Assembly (NCBI RefSeq): GCF_023515955.1
Contig: NZ_CP097322.1
Coordinates: 3,681,501-3,745,500, forward strand
From: Streptomyces sp. RerS4
Lineage (GTDB): Bacteria > Actinomycetota > Actinomycetes > Streptomycetales > Streptomycetaceae
Direction: 5' to 3'
Length of the DNA: 64,000 nucleotides
This document shows, piece after piece, positions 9,319 to 18,607 of this stretch. Position numbers and translations under genes: made by a program. The notes under the pieces were generated by a model. That model made no database searches. It was not told the DNA's origin and saw nothing but the letters and a program-made list of their open reading frames with translations. The stretch's first letter is position 1. Every line of letters begins with the position of its first letter.

Positions 9319-9921
9319 TCACTTTGCAGTTTCGTCGGGCGGACCGGACCGTCTGCGGTCCCGTCCCGCCCGCTCGCTCTCGATGAGCTCGTTCAGCCAG
9401 CGCACTTCACGCTCCACGGATTCCATTCCGTGGCGTTGCAGCTCGAGCGTGTAGTCGTCGAGGCGCTCCCGGGTCCGTGCGAGGGAGGCGCGCATCTTTT
9501 CGAGGCGCTCCTCCAGCCGGCTGCGGCGGCCCTCCAGCACGCGCATCCGCACGTCTCGTTCGGTCTGGCCGAAGAAGGCGAAGCGGGCTGCGAAGGACTC
9601 GTCCTCCCAGGTGTCGGGGCCGGTGTGGGAGAGGAGCTCTTCGAAGTGCTCCTTACCCGCGGCCGTCAACCGGTAGACGATCTTGGCGCGGCGCCCTGCG
9701 AGTGAAGCGGCGAGGGCGTCCTCCGGGGCGTTGCCCGGCTCTTCGATCAACCAGCCGTTGGCGACCAGCGTCTTGAGGCAGGGATACAGAGTCCCGTAGC
9801 TGAACGCCCTGAACACCCCCAGCGAGGTGTTGAGCCGCTTGCGGAGCTCATAACCGTGCATGGGGGATTCGCGAAGCAGGCCGAGGACGGCGAACTCGAG
9901 GATGCCGGAGCGCCTGCTCAT
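9319..9921 (-). CDS. PadR family transcriptional regulator
   Basis: A 200-residue regulator. The N-terminal ~80 residues form a PadR winged helix ([20 protein letters not shown], then [21 protein letters not shown]). The C-terminal half is charged and helical ([26 protein letters not shown]), consistent with the dimerising coiled coil of this family. It precedes ino1 and diverges from the PBP gene. A 21-bp inverted repeat sits 38 bp upstream of its start, suggesting autoregulation. Ligand and regulon are unknown. Confidence 0.9.
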   Translation of the reverse strand: MSRRSGILEFAVLGLLRESPMHGYELRKRLNTSLGVFRAFSYGTLYPCLKTLVANGWLIEEPGNAPEDALAASLAGRRAKIVYRLTAAGKEHFEELLSHTGPDTWEDESFAARFAFFGQTERDVRMRVLEGRRSRLEERLEKMRASLARTRERLDDYTLELQRHGMESVEREVRWLNELIESERAGRDRRRSGPPDETAK

Positions 9922-9959
9922 CCGCCTGCCCCTCTCTGCCTCTGAGTTTATGTCGAGCT

Positions 9960-9980
9960 GATGTATCGGCTCGATACATC
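9960..9980. promoter_or_regulatory. Probable PadR operator
   Basis: A perfect 9+9 bp inverted repeat with 3-bp centre, built on ATGTATCG-GCT-CGATACAT. The ATGT/ACAT ends are typical of PadR-family sites. It lies in the 271-bp divergent gap between padR and the PBP gene, close to the padR start. I see nothing else distinctive in that gap. Confidence 0.65.
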
Positions 9981-10192
9981 CAGACGATAGAACGGGTGGA
10001 CTCCGGCGACAAGTGGTGACGTGGTGACCGGCGTCACATCACCAATTCGTACGATGCGAGTTGCCTGATTTGGGGTGAACTTCGGCACTGATTGGGTTTT
10101 GACCGTGCGTAGTCTGTGCGGCAAGAAACCGGGCTAACCGGAATCCGTTTGCCGCTTCCAGGCCACTCGCCTGCCCGAGGAGTAGTCGTTCG

Positions 10193-12811
10193 ATGAGCGA
10201 GCACCGCCGCAAACAGCCGCAGTCCCAGGGCGGCGGCCGCGCCGCGTCCCGCCGGGCTGCCCAACAACGCCCGGGTCGGAGCGCCGGCCCCGGGCGCGAG
10301 GTACCCCCCGCGTCACCCGGCGGCCCGCCGGGCGGGCAGGTGGCGTACGGCAGCCGCGCCGATGCCCGCCGGGCCGACCGCCGAGGGGGCTCGGGGCGCG
10401 GTCGCCCCGGCGGCAAGGGGGCCAACGGTGGCGGCGGAAGCCGGCTCATCGACTACCCGCGTGCGGGCAAGTCCGGTTGGAAGCGGTACGTCCCGTCCTG
10501 GAAGCTGGTCGGCGGGACCTCCCTGGGCTTCTTCGCCGTCATCGTGGCGGGCGCCGGCATCGGTATCGCCAGCGTGGGAACGCCTGACGCGCACAAGACG
10601 GCGGTGGCGCAGAACAACGTCTTCCAATGGGCCGACGGCTCCCAGATGGTCGCGACGGGCGGCTCCACGAACCGCCAGATCGTCTCCATCGACCAGATTC
10701 CCGTGTCGATGCGGAATGCCGTGATCGCCGCGGAGAACGAGTCCTTCGAGACGGACAAGGGCGTCGACCCGATGGGCATTGCCCGCGCCGTGGTGAACAT
10801 GGCCACCGGCGGCTCCACCCAGGGCGGCTCGACGATCACCCAGCAGTACGTGAAGAACACCTTCCTGGACTCCGAGCAGACCCTCAAGCGCAAGGTCACC
10901 GAGCTCTTCATCGCCCTGAAGGTCGGCATGACGGAGGAGAAGGACGTCGTCCTCGCCGGCTACCTGAACACCGCCTACTACGGGCGCGACGCCTACGGCA
11001 TCCAGGCCGCCGCCCGCGCCTACTTCGGCAAGGACTGCAAGGACCTCAACCCGTCCGAGAGCGCCTTCCTCGCCTCCCTGCTCAAGGGCCCGAACCTGTA
11101 CAACCCGGACGGCGGCATCGGCGCCGCCGCCACCCCCGAGGCCAACGAGAAGCGCGCCCGCGCCCGCTGGGCCTGGGTCCTCGACCGCGAGGTCGCCGTC
11201 GGTCGGATGGAGAAGTCCGAGCGCGAGAAGTACAAGGACTCCGACTTCCCGGCCCGCGTGGAATCGGAGCAGGCCCGCGGCCTGAACGGGCAGACCGGCT
11301 ACCTCGTCGACGTGGCCAAGGCCTACGTGCTGAAGAACGGCGACATCACCGCCGAGAAGCTGGCGCTCGGCGGCTACACGATCCGCACCACCTTCGAGAA
11401 GCCCAAGGTCGACGCGCTCGTCAAGGCGGTGGAGGACACCCGCAACGACTTCCTCGACGTGAAGAAGCGGCCCGAGTACGACACGTTCGTGCAGGTCGGC
11501 GCGGCGTCGGTGGACGTCAAGACCGGCGCGATCGTCGCCCTCTACGGCGGCCCCGGCTTCGACCAGAAGCACTATTCCAACAACGCCAACACCTCCGGCG
11601 TCCCCGTCGGCTCGACCTGGAAGCCGTACGTCCTGGCCGCGGCCATGCAGTACGGCACCCAGAACTCCAGGGGCTCGGGCATCTCGATCGACAGCAAGTA
11701 CAACGGCGACGACCTCGCGGTGATCAACAACCGTGAGGGCAAGCCGCTGCTCGCCGCCGACGGCACCCCCTTCCGGCAGAAGAACGAGAGCCCGGAGGCG
11801 CACGGCTACGTGACCCTCAACGAGGCGATGCGACAGTCGATCAACGTGCCCTTCGCCCAGCTCGTCTTCGACGTCGGCCACAGCAAGGTCCGCTCGGTCG
11901 CCAAGGCCACCGGCATCCTCGAAGAGTCGATGGACGGGAACAACAACGCCTCCTTCGCGCTGGGCACCTCGACGCCCAGCGCGATCCGCATGGCCGACTC
12001 CTACGCGACGTTCGCCGCGTCCGGCACCCACCGCGAGCCCTACTCGGTGCAGTCGGTCGTCAAGGGTGGCAAGGAGCTGCCCGGGTTCGAGCCCCCGAAG
12101 GAGGCTCGGGCCATGGACGACGCCATCGCCGACAACATCACCAAGGTGCTTCAGAACGTCGTGGAGAACGGCACCGGCACCAAGGCGAAGAAGCTGGGCC
12201 GTCCGGCCGCCGGCAAGACCGGCACCACCGACCAGAACAAGTCGGCGTGGTTCGTCGGCTACACCCCGCAGCTGTCCACGTCGGTGACGCTCTTCCGCAA
12301 CGACCCGAACGCCAAGGGCAAGGACCGCAAGCTGCTGTCCATGAACCACGTGGGTGGCGTCGACTCCATCCACGGTGGTGACATCCCGGCCGTGATCTGG
12401 ACCGAGTACATGCGCGAGGCCCTCAAGGGCACCCCGGTCAAGCAGTTCCCGGAGGCCGAGGACATCGGCGTCGTCGCGGACTCCGCCGGCGCCCCCACGC
12501 CCACCCCGGCGGCGCCCTCGTCGCCGTCCGCCTCACCCTCCACCTCTCCGTCGACGTCCCCGTCGATGGTCTCCCCCTCGCCCTCCCCCGACGGCAAGCC
12601 GTCCTGTCGTCCCGGCCCGTGGAACCTGTGCGACCCGACGACCTCCGGCGGCGCGGGCAACGGCGGCAACACCAACGGGAACGGCGGCAACACCGGCGGG
12701 CTGCCCAGCGGCGGCAACACCGGGGAGCCCTCCCCGTCCCAGACCGGCAGGCCCGGTCGTCCGGGCGGCTCGACCAACTGGGGATCCACCATGGGCATCA
12801 CCGGCGGCTGA
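10193..12811 (+). CDS. Bifunctional (class A) penicillin-binding protein
   Basis: Polymerises and cross-links peptidoglycan. The 872-residue protein has a basic, Gly/Arg-rich cytosolic tail (1-100), one membrane helix (~105-127), a glycosyltransferase (GT51) domain with catalytic Glu181 in AAENESFE and GGSTITQQYVKN, and a transpeptidase domain. The transpeptidase motifs are S474-T-W-K477, S549-I-N551 and K675-T-G677. The last ~115 residues are a Ser/Thr/Pro- and then Gly/Asn-rich tail, probably wall-exposed. The start has GAGGAG upstream. It is followed by a terminator and diverges from padR. Confidence 0.94.
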   Translation: MSEHRRKQPQSQGGGRAASRRAAQQRPGRSAGPGREVPPASPGGPPGGQVAYGSRADARRADRRGGSGRGRPGGKGANGGGGSRLIDYPRAGKSGWKRYVPSWKLVGGTSLGFFAVIVAGAGIGIASVGTPDAHKTAVAQNNVFQWADGSQMVATGGSTNRQIVSIDQIPVSMRNAVIAAENESFETDKGVDPMGIARAVVNMATGGSTQGGSTITQQYVKNTFLDSEQTLKRKVTELFIALKVGMTEEKDVVLAGYLNTAYYGRDAYGIQAAARAYFGKDCKDLNPSESAFLASLLKGPNLYNPDGGIGAAATPEANEKRARARWAWVLDREVAVGRMEKSEREKYKDSDFPARVESEQARGLNGQTGYLVDVAKAYVLKNGDITAEKLALGGYTIRTTFEKPKVDALVKAVEDTRNDFLDVKKRPEYDTFVQVGAASVDVKTGAIVALYGGPGFDQKHYSNNANTSGVPVGSTWKPYVLAAAMQYGTQNSRGSGISIDSKYNGDDLAVINNREGKPLLAADGTPFRQKNESPEAHGYVTLNEAMRQSINVPFAQLVFDVGHSKVRSVAKATGILEESMDGNNNASFALGTSTPSAIRMADSYATFAASGTHREPYSVQSVVKGGKELPGFEPPKEARAMDDAIADNITKVLQNVVENGTGTKAKKLGRPAAGKTGTTDQNKSAWFVGYTPQLSTSVTLFRNDPNAKGKDRKLLSMNHVGGVDSIHGGDIPAVIWTEYMREALKGTPVKQFPEAEDIGVVADSAGAPTPTPAAPSSPSASPSTSPSTSPSMVSPSPSPDGKPSCRPGPWNLCDPTTSGGAGNGGNTNGNGGNTGGLPSGGNTGEPSPSQTGRPGRPGGSTNWGSTMGITGG

Positions 12812-12846
12812 TCCCCGCCACCCATAACAGGCCGTACCCACCCGAA

Positions 12847-12876
12847 GAGGGCCGTCGCACCCCCGCGACGGCCCTC
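12847..12876 (+). terminator. Terminator after the class A PBP gene
   Basis: A 12-bp perfect stem (12847-12858 with 12865-12876) with a six-base loop, 35 bp after the PBP stop. Confidence 0.75.
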
Positions 12877-12910
12877 GCTCGTGTCCGGTGCGGTACGGCA
12901 GGATGAGCGC

Positions 12911-14395
12911 ATGACCCAGGTGCACGAGGACCGGCCCGTACTGCCCACGCAGCAGGACGAGGTCGCGGCGGCCGGCAGCGAGATCATCGGCGGCCCGATC
13001 GGCCGCCACGCCCGACTGGGCGGCCACTGGCTGAACCCCGTCCGCGTCGTGGCCCTCGTCCTCCTCGGCATGTTCGCGCTCGGCATGGCGCAGAAGGTGC
13101 CCTGCTACGACTGGGCCTGGTTCCGCGGCGCCGCCTCGCAGTACACCCACGCCTGCTACTCCGACATCCCGCACCTGTACTCCGCCCGGGGCTTCGCCGA
13201 CGGACTCACGCCCTACGTCGACAAGTTCCCCGACATCGCGCAGGACCCGAAGTACGGCGGCATGCAGTACCTGGAGTATCCGGTGCTCACCGGCGCCTTC
13301 ATGCAGGTCGCCTCCTGGCTGACCCCGTCCTCCGGCAGCATCCAGCACCGTGAGCAGATGTACTGGATGGTCAACGCGGGCATGCTGATGGTGTGCGCCG
13401 CCGTCATCGCCGTCTGCGTCGCCCGTACCCACCGCAACCGGCCCTGGGACGCCCTGCTCCTGGCCCTGGCCCCCGCCTTCGCGCTCAACGCGACCATCAA
13501 CTGGGACCTGCCGGCCGTCGCCCTCACCGCCGTCGCCATGCTGATGTGGTCGCGTGGCCGGCCCGGCCTCGCCGGTGTCGCCATCGGCCTGGCCACCGCG
13601 GCCAAGCTCTATCCCGCCCTGCTCCTCGGCGTCCTGTTCGTGCTCTGCTGGCGGGCGGGCAAGTGGCGTGCCTTCGGCGCCGCCGTGCTCGGGGCCGTCG
13701 TCGCCTGGCTCGCGGTCAACCTGCCGGTCATGTACGTCGCCTGGGACGGCTGGAAGCGGTTCTACGTCTTCAGCCAGGAACGGCCCATCGACTTCGGTTC
13801 CGTCTGGCTGCTGATCTCACAGCGCACCGGCAACCCCCTGGAGGGGGCCAACACCTACGCCACAGGCCTCACGCTGCTGCTCTGCCTGGCCATCGGGCTG
13901 CTCACCCTGACGGCCCCGCGCCGCCCCCGCTTCGCCCAACTGGCGTTCCTGGTGGTGGCCGCGTTCATCCTGGCCAACAAGGTGTACTCGCCGCAGTACG
14001 TGCTCTGGCTCATCCCGCTCGCCGCGCTCGCCCGCCCCCGCTGGCGCGACTTCCTGATCTGGCAGGCCGGCGAGGTCCTCTACTACCTCGGGATCTGGTT
14101 CTACCTCGCCTACACCTCCAGCGGCGACAAGCACCAGGGCCTGCCCGTGGAGGGCTACCAGCTGGCGATCGCCGCCCACCTCCTGGCGACGCTCTACCTG
14201 TGCGCCGTCGTGGTGCGGGACATCCTGATGCCCGAACGGGACGTCGTACGGCAGGGCGGCGCGGACGACCCCTCCGGCGGCGTCCTGGACGGCGCCGAGG
14301 ACGTCTTCACCCTGTCGGAAACACGAAAGGCGCCGCAGTACACGGCGCCTCCCGAGGGACAGCGGGTCGACTGGGGCGTGGACCCCGGCCGCTGA
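12911..14395 (+). CDS. GT87-type polytopic membrane glycosyltransferase
   Basis: A 494-residue integral membrane protein with ~10 helices and the look of the GT-C fold family GT87 (DUF2029), which includes actinobacterial polyprenyl-phosphate-dependent mannosyl and arabinosyl transferases. Features are the first helix VRVVALVLLGMFALGM and an acidic first extracytoplasmic loop containing YLEYPVLTG. Further on come NATINWDLPAVALTA, LATAAKLYPALLLG and NKVYSPQYVLWLIPLAAL. The C-terminal ~50 residues are cytosolic. I start at ATG 12911; an upstream in-frame ATG at 12881 adds ten unrelated residues. Substrate and acceptor cannot be inferred, but the neighbours are peptidoglycan enzymes. Confidence 0.8.
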   Translation: MTQVHEDRPVLPTQQDEVAAAGSEIIGGPIGRHARLGGHWLNPVRVVALVLLGMFALGMAQKVPCYDWAWFRGAASQYTHACYSDIPHLYSARGFADGLTPYVDKFPDIAQDPKYGGMQYLEYPVLTGAFMQVASWLTPSSGSIQHREQMYWMVNAGMLMVCAAVIAVCVARTHRNRPWDALLLALAPAFALNATINWDLPAVALTAVAMLMWSRGRPGLAGVAIGLATAAKLYPALLLGVLFVLCWRAGKWRAFGAAVLGAVVAWLAVNLPVMYVAWDGWKRFYVFSQERPIDFGSVWLLISQRTGNPLEGANTYATGLTLLLCLAIGLLTLTAPRRPRFAQLAFLVVAAFILANKVYSPQYVLWLIPLAALARPRWRDFLIWQAGEVLYYLGIWFYLAYTSSGDKHQGLPVEGYQLAIAAHLLATLYLCAVVVRDILMPERDVVRQGGADDPSGGVLDGAEDVFTLSETRKAPQYTAPPEGQRVDWGVDPGR

Positions 14396-14414
14396 CGGGC
14401 CGGGCGACGGCCCG
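14396..14414. terminator. Weak bidirectional hairpin between convergent genes
   Basis: A 7-bp stem CGGGCCG/CGGCCCG with a five-base loop, directly after the GT87 stop codon and just before the end of the convergent racemase-like gene. Confidence 0.4.
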
Positions 14415-14423
14415 CCGGCGGAC

Positions 14424-15455
14424 TCAGGCGTCGAGCACCCGGTCGAACTGGGTGGTGGTGTGCCGCAGGTGCGCCACCAGCTCGTCGCCGACCTTCGGCT
14501 CGGTGGCGTCCGAGGGCACGAACAGGATCGACACCTGCATGTGCGGCGGCTCCGCGAACCACCGCTGCTTGCCCGCCCACACGAAGGGCGACAGGTTGCG
14601 GTTGACGGTGGCCAGGCCGGCACGGGCGACGCCCTTGGCGCGCGGCATCACCCCGTGCAGGGCCTTGGGGGCCTCCAGGCCCACCCCGTGGGAGGTGCCG
14701 CCCGCGACGACCACCAGCCAGCCGTCCGAGGCCGCCTTCTGCTGGCGGTAGCCGAACCGGTCCCCCTTGGACACCCGGGTGACGTCCAGGACCGAGCCGC
14801 GGTACTGCGTCGCGTCGTGGTCGCCCAGCCACAGCCGGGTGCCGATACGGGCCCGGAAGCGGGTCTGCGGGAACTGCTGCTGGAGCCGCGCCAGTTCCTC
14901 GGCCCGCAGGTGGCTGACGAACATGGTGTGCAGCGGCAGCCGGGCCGCGCGCAGCCGGTCCATCCAGCCGATGACCTCCTCGACGGCGTCCGAGCCGTCC
15001 GGGCGGTCCAGCGGCAGGTGCAGGGCGAAGCCCTCCAGCCGGACGTCCTCGATCGCCGACTGGAGCAGGCCCAGGTCCTGCTCCGAGACGCCGTGGCGGC
15101 GCATCGAGCTCATGCACTCGATGACCACGCGCGCGCCCACCAGGCCGCGTACCCCGTCCACCGAGGAGACCGAGCGGATCACCCGGTCCGGCAGCGGCAC
15201 CGGGTCCTCACCGCGCCGGAACGGGGTGAGGACGAGCAGGTCACCGCCGAACCAGTCCTTGATGCTGGCCGCTTCGTACGTCGTCCCCACGGCCAGGATG
15301 TCGGCGCCCATGCGGGTCGCCTCCTCGCACAGCCGCTCGTGGCCGAAGCCGTAGCCGTTGCCCTTGCAGACCGGGATCAGTCCGGGGAACTGGTCGGTGA
15401 CCTGCTTCTGGTGCGCACGCCAGCGCGCGGTGTCGACGTAGAGCGTGAGCGCCAT
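14424..15455 (-). CDS. Alanine racemase-like PLP enzyme (fold type III)
   Basis: A 343-residue protein with the N-terminal PLP barrel of alanine racemases; LIPVCKGNGYGFGHERL holds the presumed Schiff-base lysine (K31). The C-terminal portion is a small beta domain (RIGTRLWLGDHDATQYRG, then GWLVVVAGGTSHGVGLE). It is shorter than classical Alr (~370-390 residues) and its active-site sequence differs from the usual VVKADAYGHG, so the substrate may not be alanine. It follows femX by 66 bp on the same strand, which suggests a shared role in peptidoglycan peptide or cross-bridge building. Confidence 0.75.
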   Translation of the reverse strand: MALTLYVDTARWRAHQKQVTDQFPGLIPVCKGNGYGFGHERLCEEATRMGADILAVGTTYEAASIKDWFGGDLLVLTPFRRGEDPVPLPDRVIRSVSSVDGVRGLVGARVVIECMSSMRRHGVSEQDLGLLQSAIEDVRLEGFALHLPLDRPDGSDAVEEVIGWMDRLRAARLPLHTMFVSHLRAEELARLQQQFPQTRFRARIGTRLWLGDHDATQYRGSVLDVTRVSKGDRFGYRQQKAASDGWLVVVAGGTSHGVGLEAPKALHGVMPRAKGVARAGLATVNRNLSPFVWAGKQRWFAEPPHMQVSILFVPSDATEPKVGDELVAHLRHTTTQFDRVLDA

Positions 15456-15521
15456 GCCCGTCCGGAGCCTCTCTCGGAAAGCTGCGTGGTGCAGCCGGTG
15501 CGGTGTGTGGGGTGGGGTGGG

Positions 15522-16640
15522 TCAGCGGCGCGACATGTAGATGTCGAGCGCCTTGTGCAGCATCTTGTTGAGCGGGAAGTCCCACTCGCCGACGTACTCG
15601 ACGGCCTCGCCGCCCGTGCCGACCTTGAACTGGATCAGGCCGAACAGGTGATCGTTCTCGTCCAGGGTGTCACTGATGCCGCGCAGGTCGTAGACGGCGG
15701 CGCCGAGCGCGTAGGAGTCGCGCAGCATGCGCCACTGCATCGCGTTCGAGGGACGGACCTCGCGCTTGTGGTTGGCCGAGGCGCCGTAGGAGTACCAGAC
15801 GTGCTGGCCGACGGTGAGCATCGTGGCGGCGGCCAGCGGCTCCCCCTCGTGCTTCGCGATGTACAGGCGCATCCGGTTGGGGTCCTCGGAGTTGAGGGCC
15901 GTCCACTGGCGCTGGAAGTAACTGAGAGGGCGCGGGCGGAACTTGTCGCGCTCGGCGGTGATCTCGTACAGGTGCTGCCAGGTCGGCAGGTCCTCGTAGC
16001 CGCCCTGGACGACCTCGACGCCTGCCTTCTCGGCCTTCTTGATGTTGCGGCGCCACAGCTGGTTGAAGCCCTTGAGGACGTCGTCCAGCGAACGGTTCGC
16101 CAGCGGCACCTGGAAGACGTAGCGCGGCTGGACGTCGCCGAAGCCGGCGCCGCCGTCCTCGGCCTGCTGCCAGCCCATGCGGCGCAGCTTGTCGGACACC
16201 TCGAAGGCGCGGGGCTCGATGACCGAAGCCTCCACGTCACGCAGGCGCTTGACGTCCGGGTCCTGGATGCCGGACTTGATGGCGGCGGCGTTCCAGCGGC
16301 GGATGACGACGGGCGGACCCATCTTCACGGTGAAGGCGCCCTGGTTCTTGAGGTGGGCCAGCATCGGCTGGAGCCACTCCTCCAGATTCGGGGCGAACCA
16401 GTTGATGACGGGCCCCTCGGGGAGGTACGCGAGGTAGCGCTTCACCTTGGGCAGCTGGCGGTACAACACGAGCGCGGCGCCGACGAGTTCACCGGACTTG
16501 TCGAACCATCCGAGGTTCTCCGAGCGCCACTCGTTCTTGACGTCGGCCCATGCCGGGACCTGGCAGTGGCTAGCCGAGGGCAGGCTCTGGAGGTATGCCA
16601 GATGCTGCTCTCGGCTGATGGTGCTCAGGGACAGGCTCAT
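15522..16640 (-). CDS. femX: Fem-family lipid II branch aminoacyltransferase
   Basis: A 372-residue peptidyltransferase of the FemABX/MurM family, which uses aminoacyl-tRNA to add the first branch residue (Gly in Streptomyces) to the LL-diaminopimelate side chain of lipid II. The two GNAT-like subdomains are visible: LPKVKRYLAYLPEGPVINWF in the first and FNQLWRRNIKKAEKAGVEV plus YLxKHEGEPLAAATMLTVG-type strands in the second. No long coiled-coil arm is obvious. Start ATG follows GGAGGAG. In S. coelicolor the orthologue is reported as essential femX. Neighbours are the racemase-like gene and a small membrane protein gene. Confidence 0.88.
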   Translation of the reverse strand: MSLSLSTISREQHLAYLQSLPSASHCQVPAWADVKNEWRSENLGWFDKSGELVGAALVLYRQLPKVKRYLAYLPEGPVINWFAPNLEEWLQPMLAHLKNQGAFTVKMGPPVVIRRWNAAAIKSGIQDPDVKRLRDVEASVIEPRAFEVSDKLRRMGWQQAEDGGAGFGDVQPRYVFQVPLANRSLDDVLKGFNQLWRRNIKKAEKAGVEVVQGGYEDLPTWQHLYEITAERDKFRPRPLSYFQRQWTALNSEDPNRMRLYIAKHEGEPLAAATMLTVGQHVWYSYGASANHKREVRPSNAMQWRMLRDSYALGAAVYDLRGISDTLDENDHLFGLIQFKVGTGGEAVEYVGEWDFPLNKMLHKALDIYMSRR

Positions 16641-16726
16641 GCGGGGTGTCTCCTCCGGCGGCTTCGCTGGCTATGGCGCGAAGCCTACTGCGACGGGGGC
16701 GCCACCCATCTGGGGGACGGGCCGTA

Positions 16727-16751
16727 GCGCCGGCCGACGGTCGGCCGGCGC
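16727..16751 (-). terminator. Terminator after the small membrane protein gene
   Basis: Two 12-bp perfectly complementary arms (16727-16738, 16740-16751) 22 bp beyond the stop at 16773; the innermost bases would form the loop. It separates this gene from femX. Confidence 0.7.
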
Positions 16752-16772
16752 CCCGTCGGGGAGATCACCCGG

Positions 16773-17105
16773 TCAGCCCAGCCAGCCGCCGAAGAGACCG
16801 CCGTGCGCCATGCCGAGGAAGAAGCCGAGGGCAGACGCACCAAGGCCGATGATCAGTGCGAAGCGCTCGCGTGTCGTCTCGGAGATGAACTGTCCGTAGG
16901 CCCCGGTCAGGATCCCGATCAGCCCGGTCCACGAGGTCAGCAGATGCAGGTTGTGGAAGAACGCAGTGACGAACGCCACGGCCCCGAGGACCAGGGTGAC
17001 GGCCAGCAGCGCGTCCTGGAGCGGATGGGGCTTGCCGTCGGTGGAGAGGAGGGAGATCGCCGGGGGCGGCTGGGAGGGGGACTGGCCATGCATTGCCTGT
17101 GCCAT
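16773..17105 (-). CDS. Small integral membrane protein, function unknown
   Basis: A 110-residue protein with a short soluble N-terminus and three hydrophobic helices: LLAVTLVLGAVAFVTAFF, LTSWTGLIGILTGAYGQFI and FALIIGLGASALGFFLGMAHGG. The start is fixed by a strong AGGAGGT six bases before ATG 17105; the open frame continues upstream but without protein-like sequence. It diverges from rpsF. I do not recognise a functional family. Confidence 0.75.
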   Translation of the reverse strand: MAQAMHGQSPSQPPPAISLLSTDGKPHPLQDALLAVTLVLGAVAFVTAFFHNLHLLTSWTGLIGILTGAYGQFISETTRERFALIIGLGASALGFFLGMAHGGLFGGWLG

Positions 17106-17220
17106 CGGAAGGCACCTCCTGGCTGACGCAGAGCGGTGCTGCGGGGCCGTCCCGACGGGGGTCGGGGCGTAGCACCGAGCACACCCGATGGGTACAGATT
17201 GCGGCCCTTCCCGGACGGAT

Positions 17221-17250
17221 TTCAACCGGAAGGAGCCGAGCGGGTACTCT
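17221..17250 (+). promoter_or_regulatory. Candidate promoter of the rpsF-ssb-rpsR-rplI operon
   Basis: TTCAAC (17221-17226) and TACTCT (17245-17250) are separated by 18 bp, about 106 bp before the rpsF start. This is a reasonable HrdB-type promoter by eye only. The rest of the 250-bp divergent gap (17106-17355) shows nothing else I can name. Confidence 0.45.
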
Positions 17251-17355
17251 GTACGGTCTGCGCGGTGTCTGTTCTCGGACGCCGTGCGGTACGCATCACG
17301 ACCCTCCTGCCACGGAACGACCGTGGCCGCTGAGTCCAAAGGAGGTGGGTTCCAC

Positions 17356-17646
17356 ATGCGTCACTACGAAGTGATGGTCATCCTCGACCCCGATCTCGAG
17401 GAGCGCGCTGTCTCCCCGCTGATCGAGAACTTCCTTTCCGTCGTCCGTGAGGGCAACGGAAAGGTCGAGAAGGTCGACACCTGGGGCCGTCGTCGTCTCG
17501 CTTACGAGATCAAGAAGAAGCCCGAGGGCATCTACTCGGTCATCGACCTGCAGGCCGAGCCCGCGGTCGTCAAGGAGCTTGACCGACAGATGAACCTGAA
17601 CGAGTCGGTTCTCCGGACCAAGGTCCTTCGCCCCGAGACCCACTGA
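17356..17646 (+). CDS. rpsF: 30S ribosomal protein bS6
   Basis: A 96-residue ribosomal protein of the central domain of the small subunit, pairing with bS18. [19 protein letters not shown] and [21 protein letters not shown] are classic bS6 sequence. The start ATG 17356 has a near-perfect AAAGGAGGTGGG upstream; the frame is open further 5' but is not conserved. First gene of the rpsF-ssb-rpsR-rplI operon. Confidence 0.97.
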   Translation: MRHYEVMVILDPDLEERAVSPLIENFLSVVREGNGKVEKVDTWGRRRLAYEIKKKPEGIYSVIDLQAEPAVVKELDRQMNLNESVLRTKVLRPETH

Positions 17647-17718
17647 ACTTCGGTTCAGCGGTAATCGGGACCGAGTAGCACAGCAGCCCAGCAGCAATCC
17701 CCGCCGAGAGGTTCATCC

Positions 17719-18309
17719 ATGGCAGGCGAGACCGTCATCACGGTCGTCGGCAATCTCGTCGACGACCCCGAGCTGCGCTTCACCCCCTCGGGTGCGGCGG
17801 TCGCGAAGTTCCGTGTCGCGTCCACTCCCCGCATCTTCGACAAGCAGACCAATGAGTGGAAGGACGGCGAAGGCCTGTTCCTGACCTGCTCGGTCTGGCG
17901 TCAGGCGGCGGAGAACGTCGCCGAGTCCCTTCAGCGGGGCATGCGCGTCATCGTGCAGGGCCGCCTGAAGCAGCGGTCGTACGAGGACCGTGAGGGTGTC
18001 AAGCGCACGGTCTACGAGCTGGACGTCGAGGAAGTCGGCCCCAGCCTGAAGAACGCCACGGCCAAGGTCGCCAAGACCACCGGTCGCGGCGGCCAGGGTG
18101 GATACGGCGGAGGTCAGCAGCAGGGTGGCGGCGGCGGTGGCTGGGGCGGAGCCCCCAGCGGCGGCGCCCCCCAGGGTGGCGGAGCTCCCTCCGACGACCC
18201 GTGGGCGTCCAGCGCGCCGGCCGGCGGCCAGCAGCAGGGCGGCGGGGGCGGCTGGGGCGGAAGCTCCGGCGGTTCCGGCGGTGGCTACTCGGACGAGCCG
18301 CCCTTCTAG
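17719..18309 (+). CDS. ssb: Single-stranded DNA-binding protein
   Basis: A 196-residue SSB. Residues 1-110 form the OB fold ([38 protein letters not shown]). A long Gly/Gln-rich linker follows with repeated GGGGWGG motifs, and the acidic tip is YSDEPPF, which recruits replication and repair partners. This is the canonical replicative SSB because it lies between rpsF and rpsR; the linker is long, as in other Streptomyces. Confidence 0.96.
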   Translation: MAGETVITVVGNLVDDPELRFTPSGAAVAKFRVASTPRIFDKQTNEWKDGEGLFLTCSVWRQAAENVAESLQRGMRVIVQGRLKQRSYEDREGVKRTVYELDVEEVGPSLKNATAKVAKTTGRGGQGGYGGGQQQGGGGGGWGGAPSGGAPQGGGAPSDDPWASSAPAGGQQQGGGGGWGGSSGGSGGGYSDEPPF

Positions 18310-18352
18310 GGCAGCCCGTATCCCCACTTCTTGATCACACAGGAGAGACACA

Positions 18353-18589
18353 ATGGCGAAGCCGCCTGTGCGCAAGCCTAAGAAGAAGGTCTGCGCGTTC
18401 TGCAAGGACAAGACCGCGTACGTGGACTACAAGGACACGAACATGCTGCGGAAGTTCATTTCCGACCGCGGCAAGATCCGTGCCCGCCGCGTTACCGGCA
18501 ACTGCACGCAGCACCAGCGTGACGTCGCCACGGCCGTCAAGAACAGCCGTGAGATGGCGCTGCTGCCCTACACGTCCACCGCGCGATAA
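18353..18589 (+). CDS. rpsR: 30S ribosomal protein bS18 (cysteine-containing form)
   Basis: A 78-residue bS18. It keeps CAFC at residues 14-17 and a further Cys in [10 protein letters not shown], the pattern of the zinc-binding (C+) form; Streptomyces usually also carry a Cys-free paralogue used under zinc limitation. It lies 43 bp after ssb with AGGAGAG upstream of the start. Confidence 0.95.
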   Translation: MAKPPVRKPKKKVCAFCKDKTAYVDYKDTNMLRKFISDRGKIRARRVTGNCTQHQRDVATAVKNSREMALLPYTSTAR

Positions 18590-18607
18590 GGAAAGGGTGA
18601 CCGACTA

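Noticed and set aside
10313..12373. 686-codon frame antisense to the class A PBP gene
   Set aside because: No domains or codon pattern of a real gene; the sense strand has all PBP motifs.
14329..14350. AGGCGCC...GGCGCCT palindrome
   Set aside because: It lies inside the GT87 coding sequence, before the stop codon, with no sign of function.
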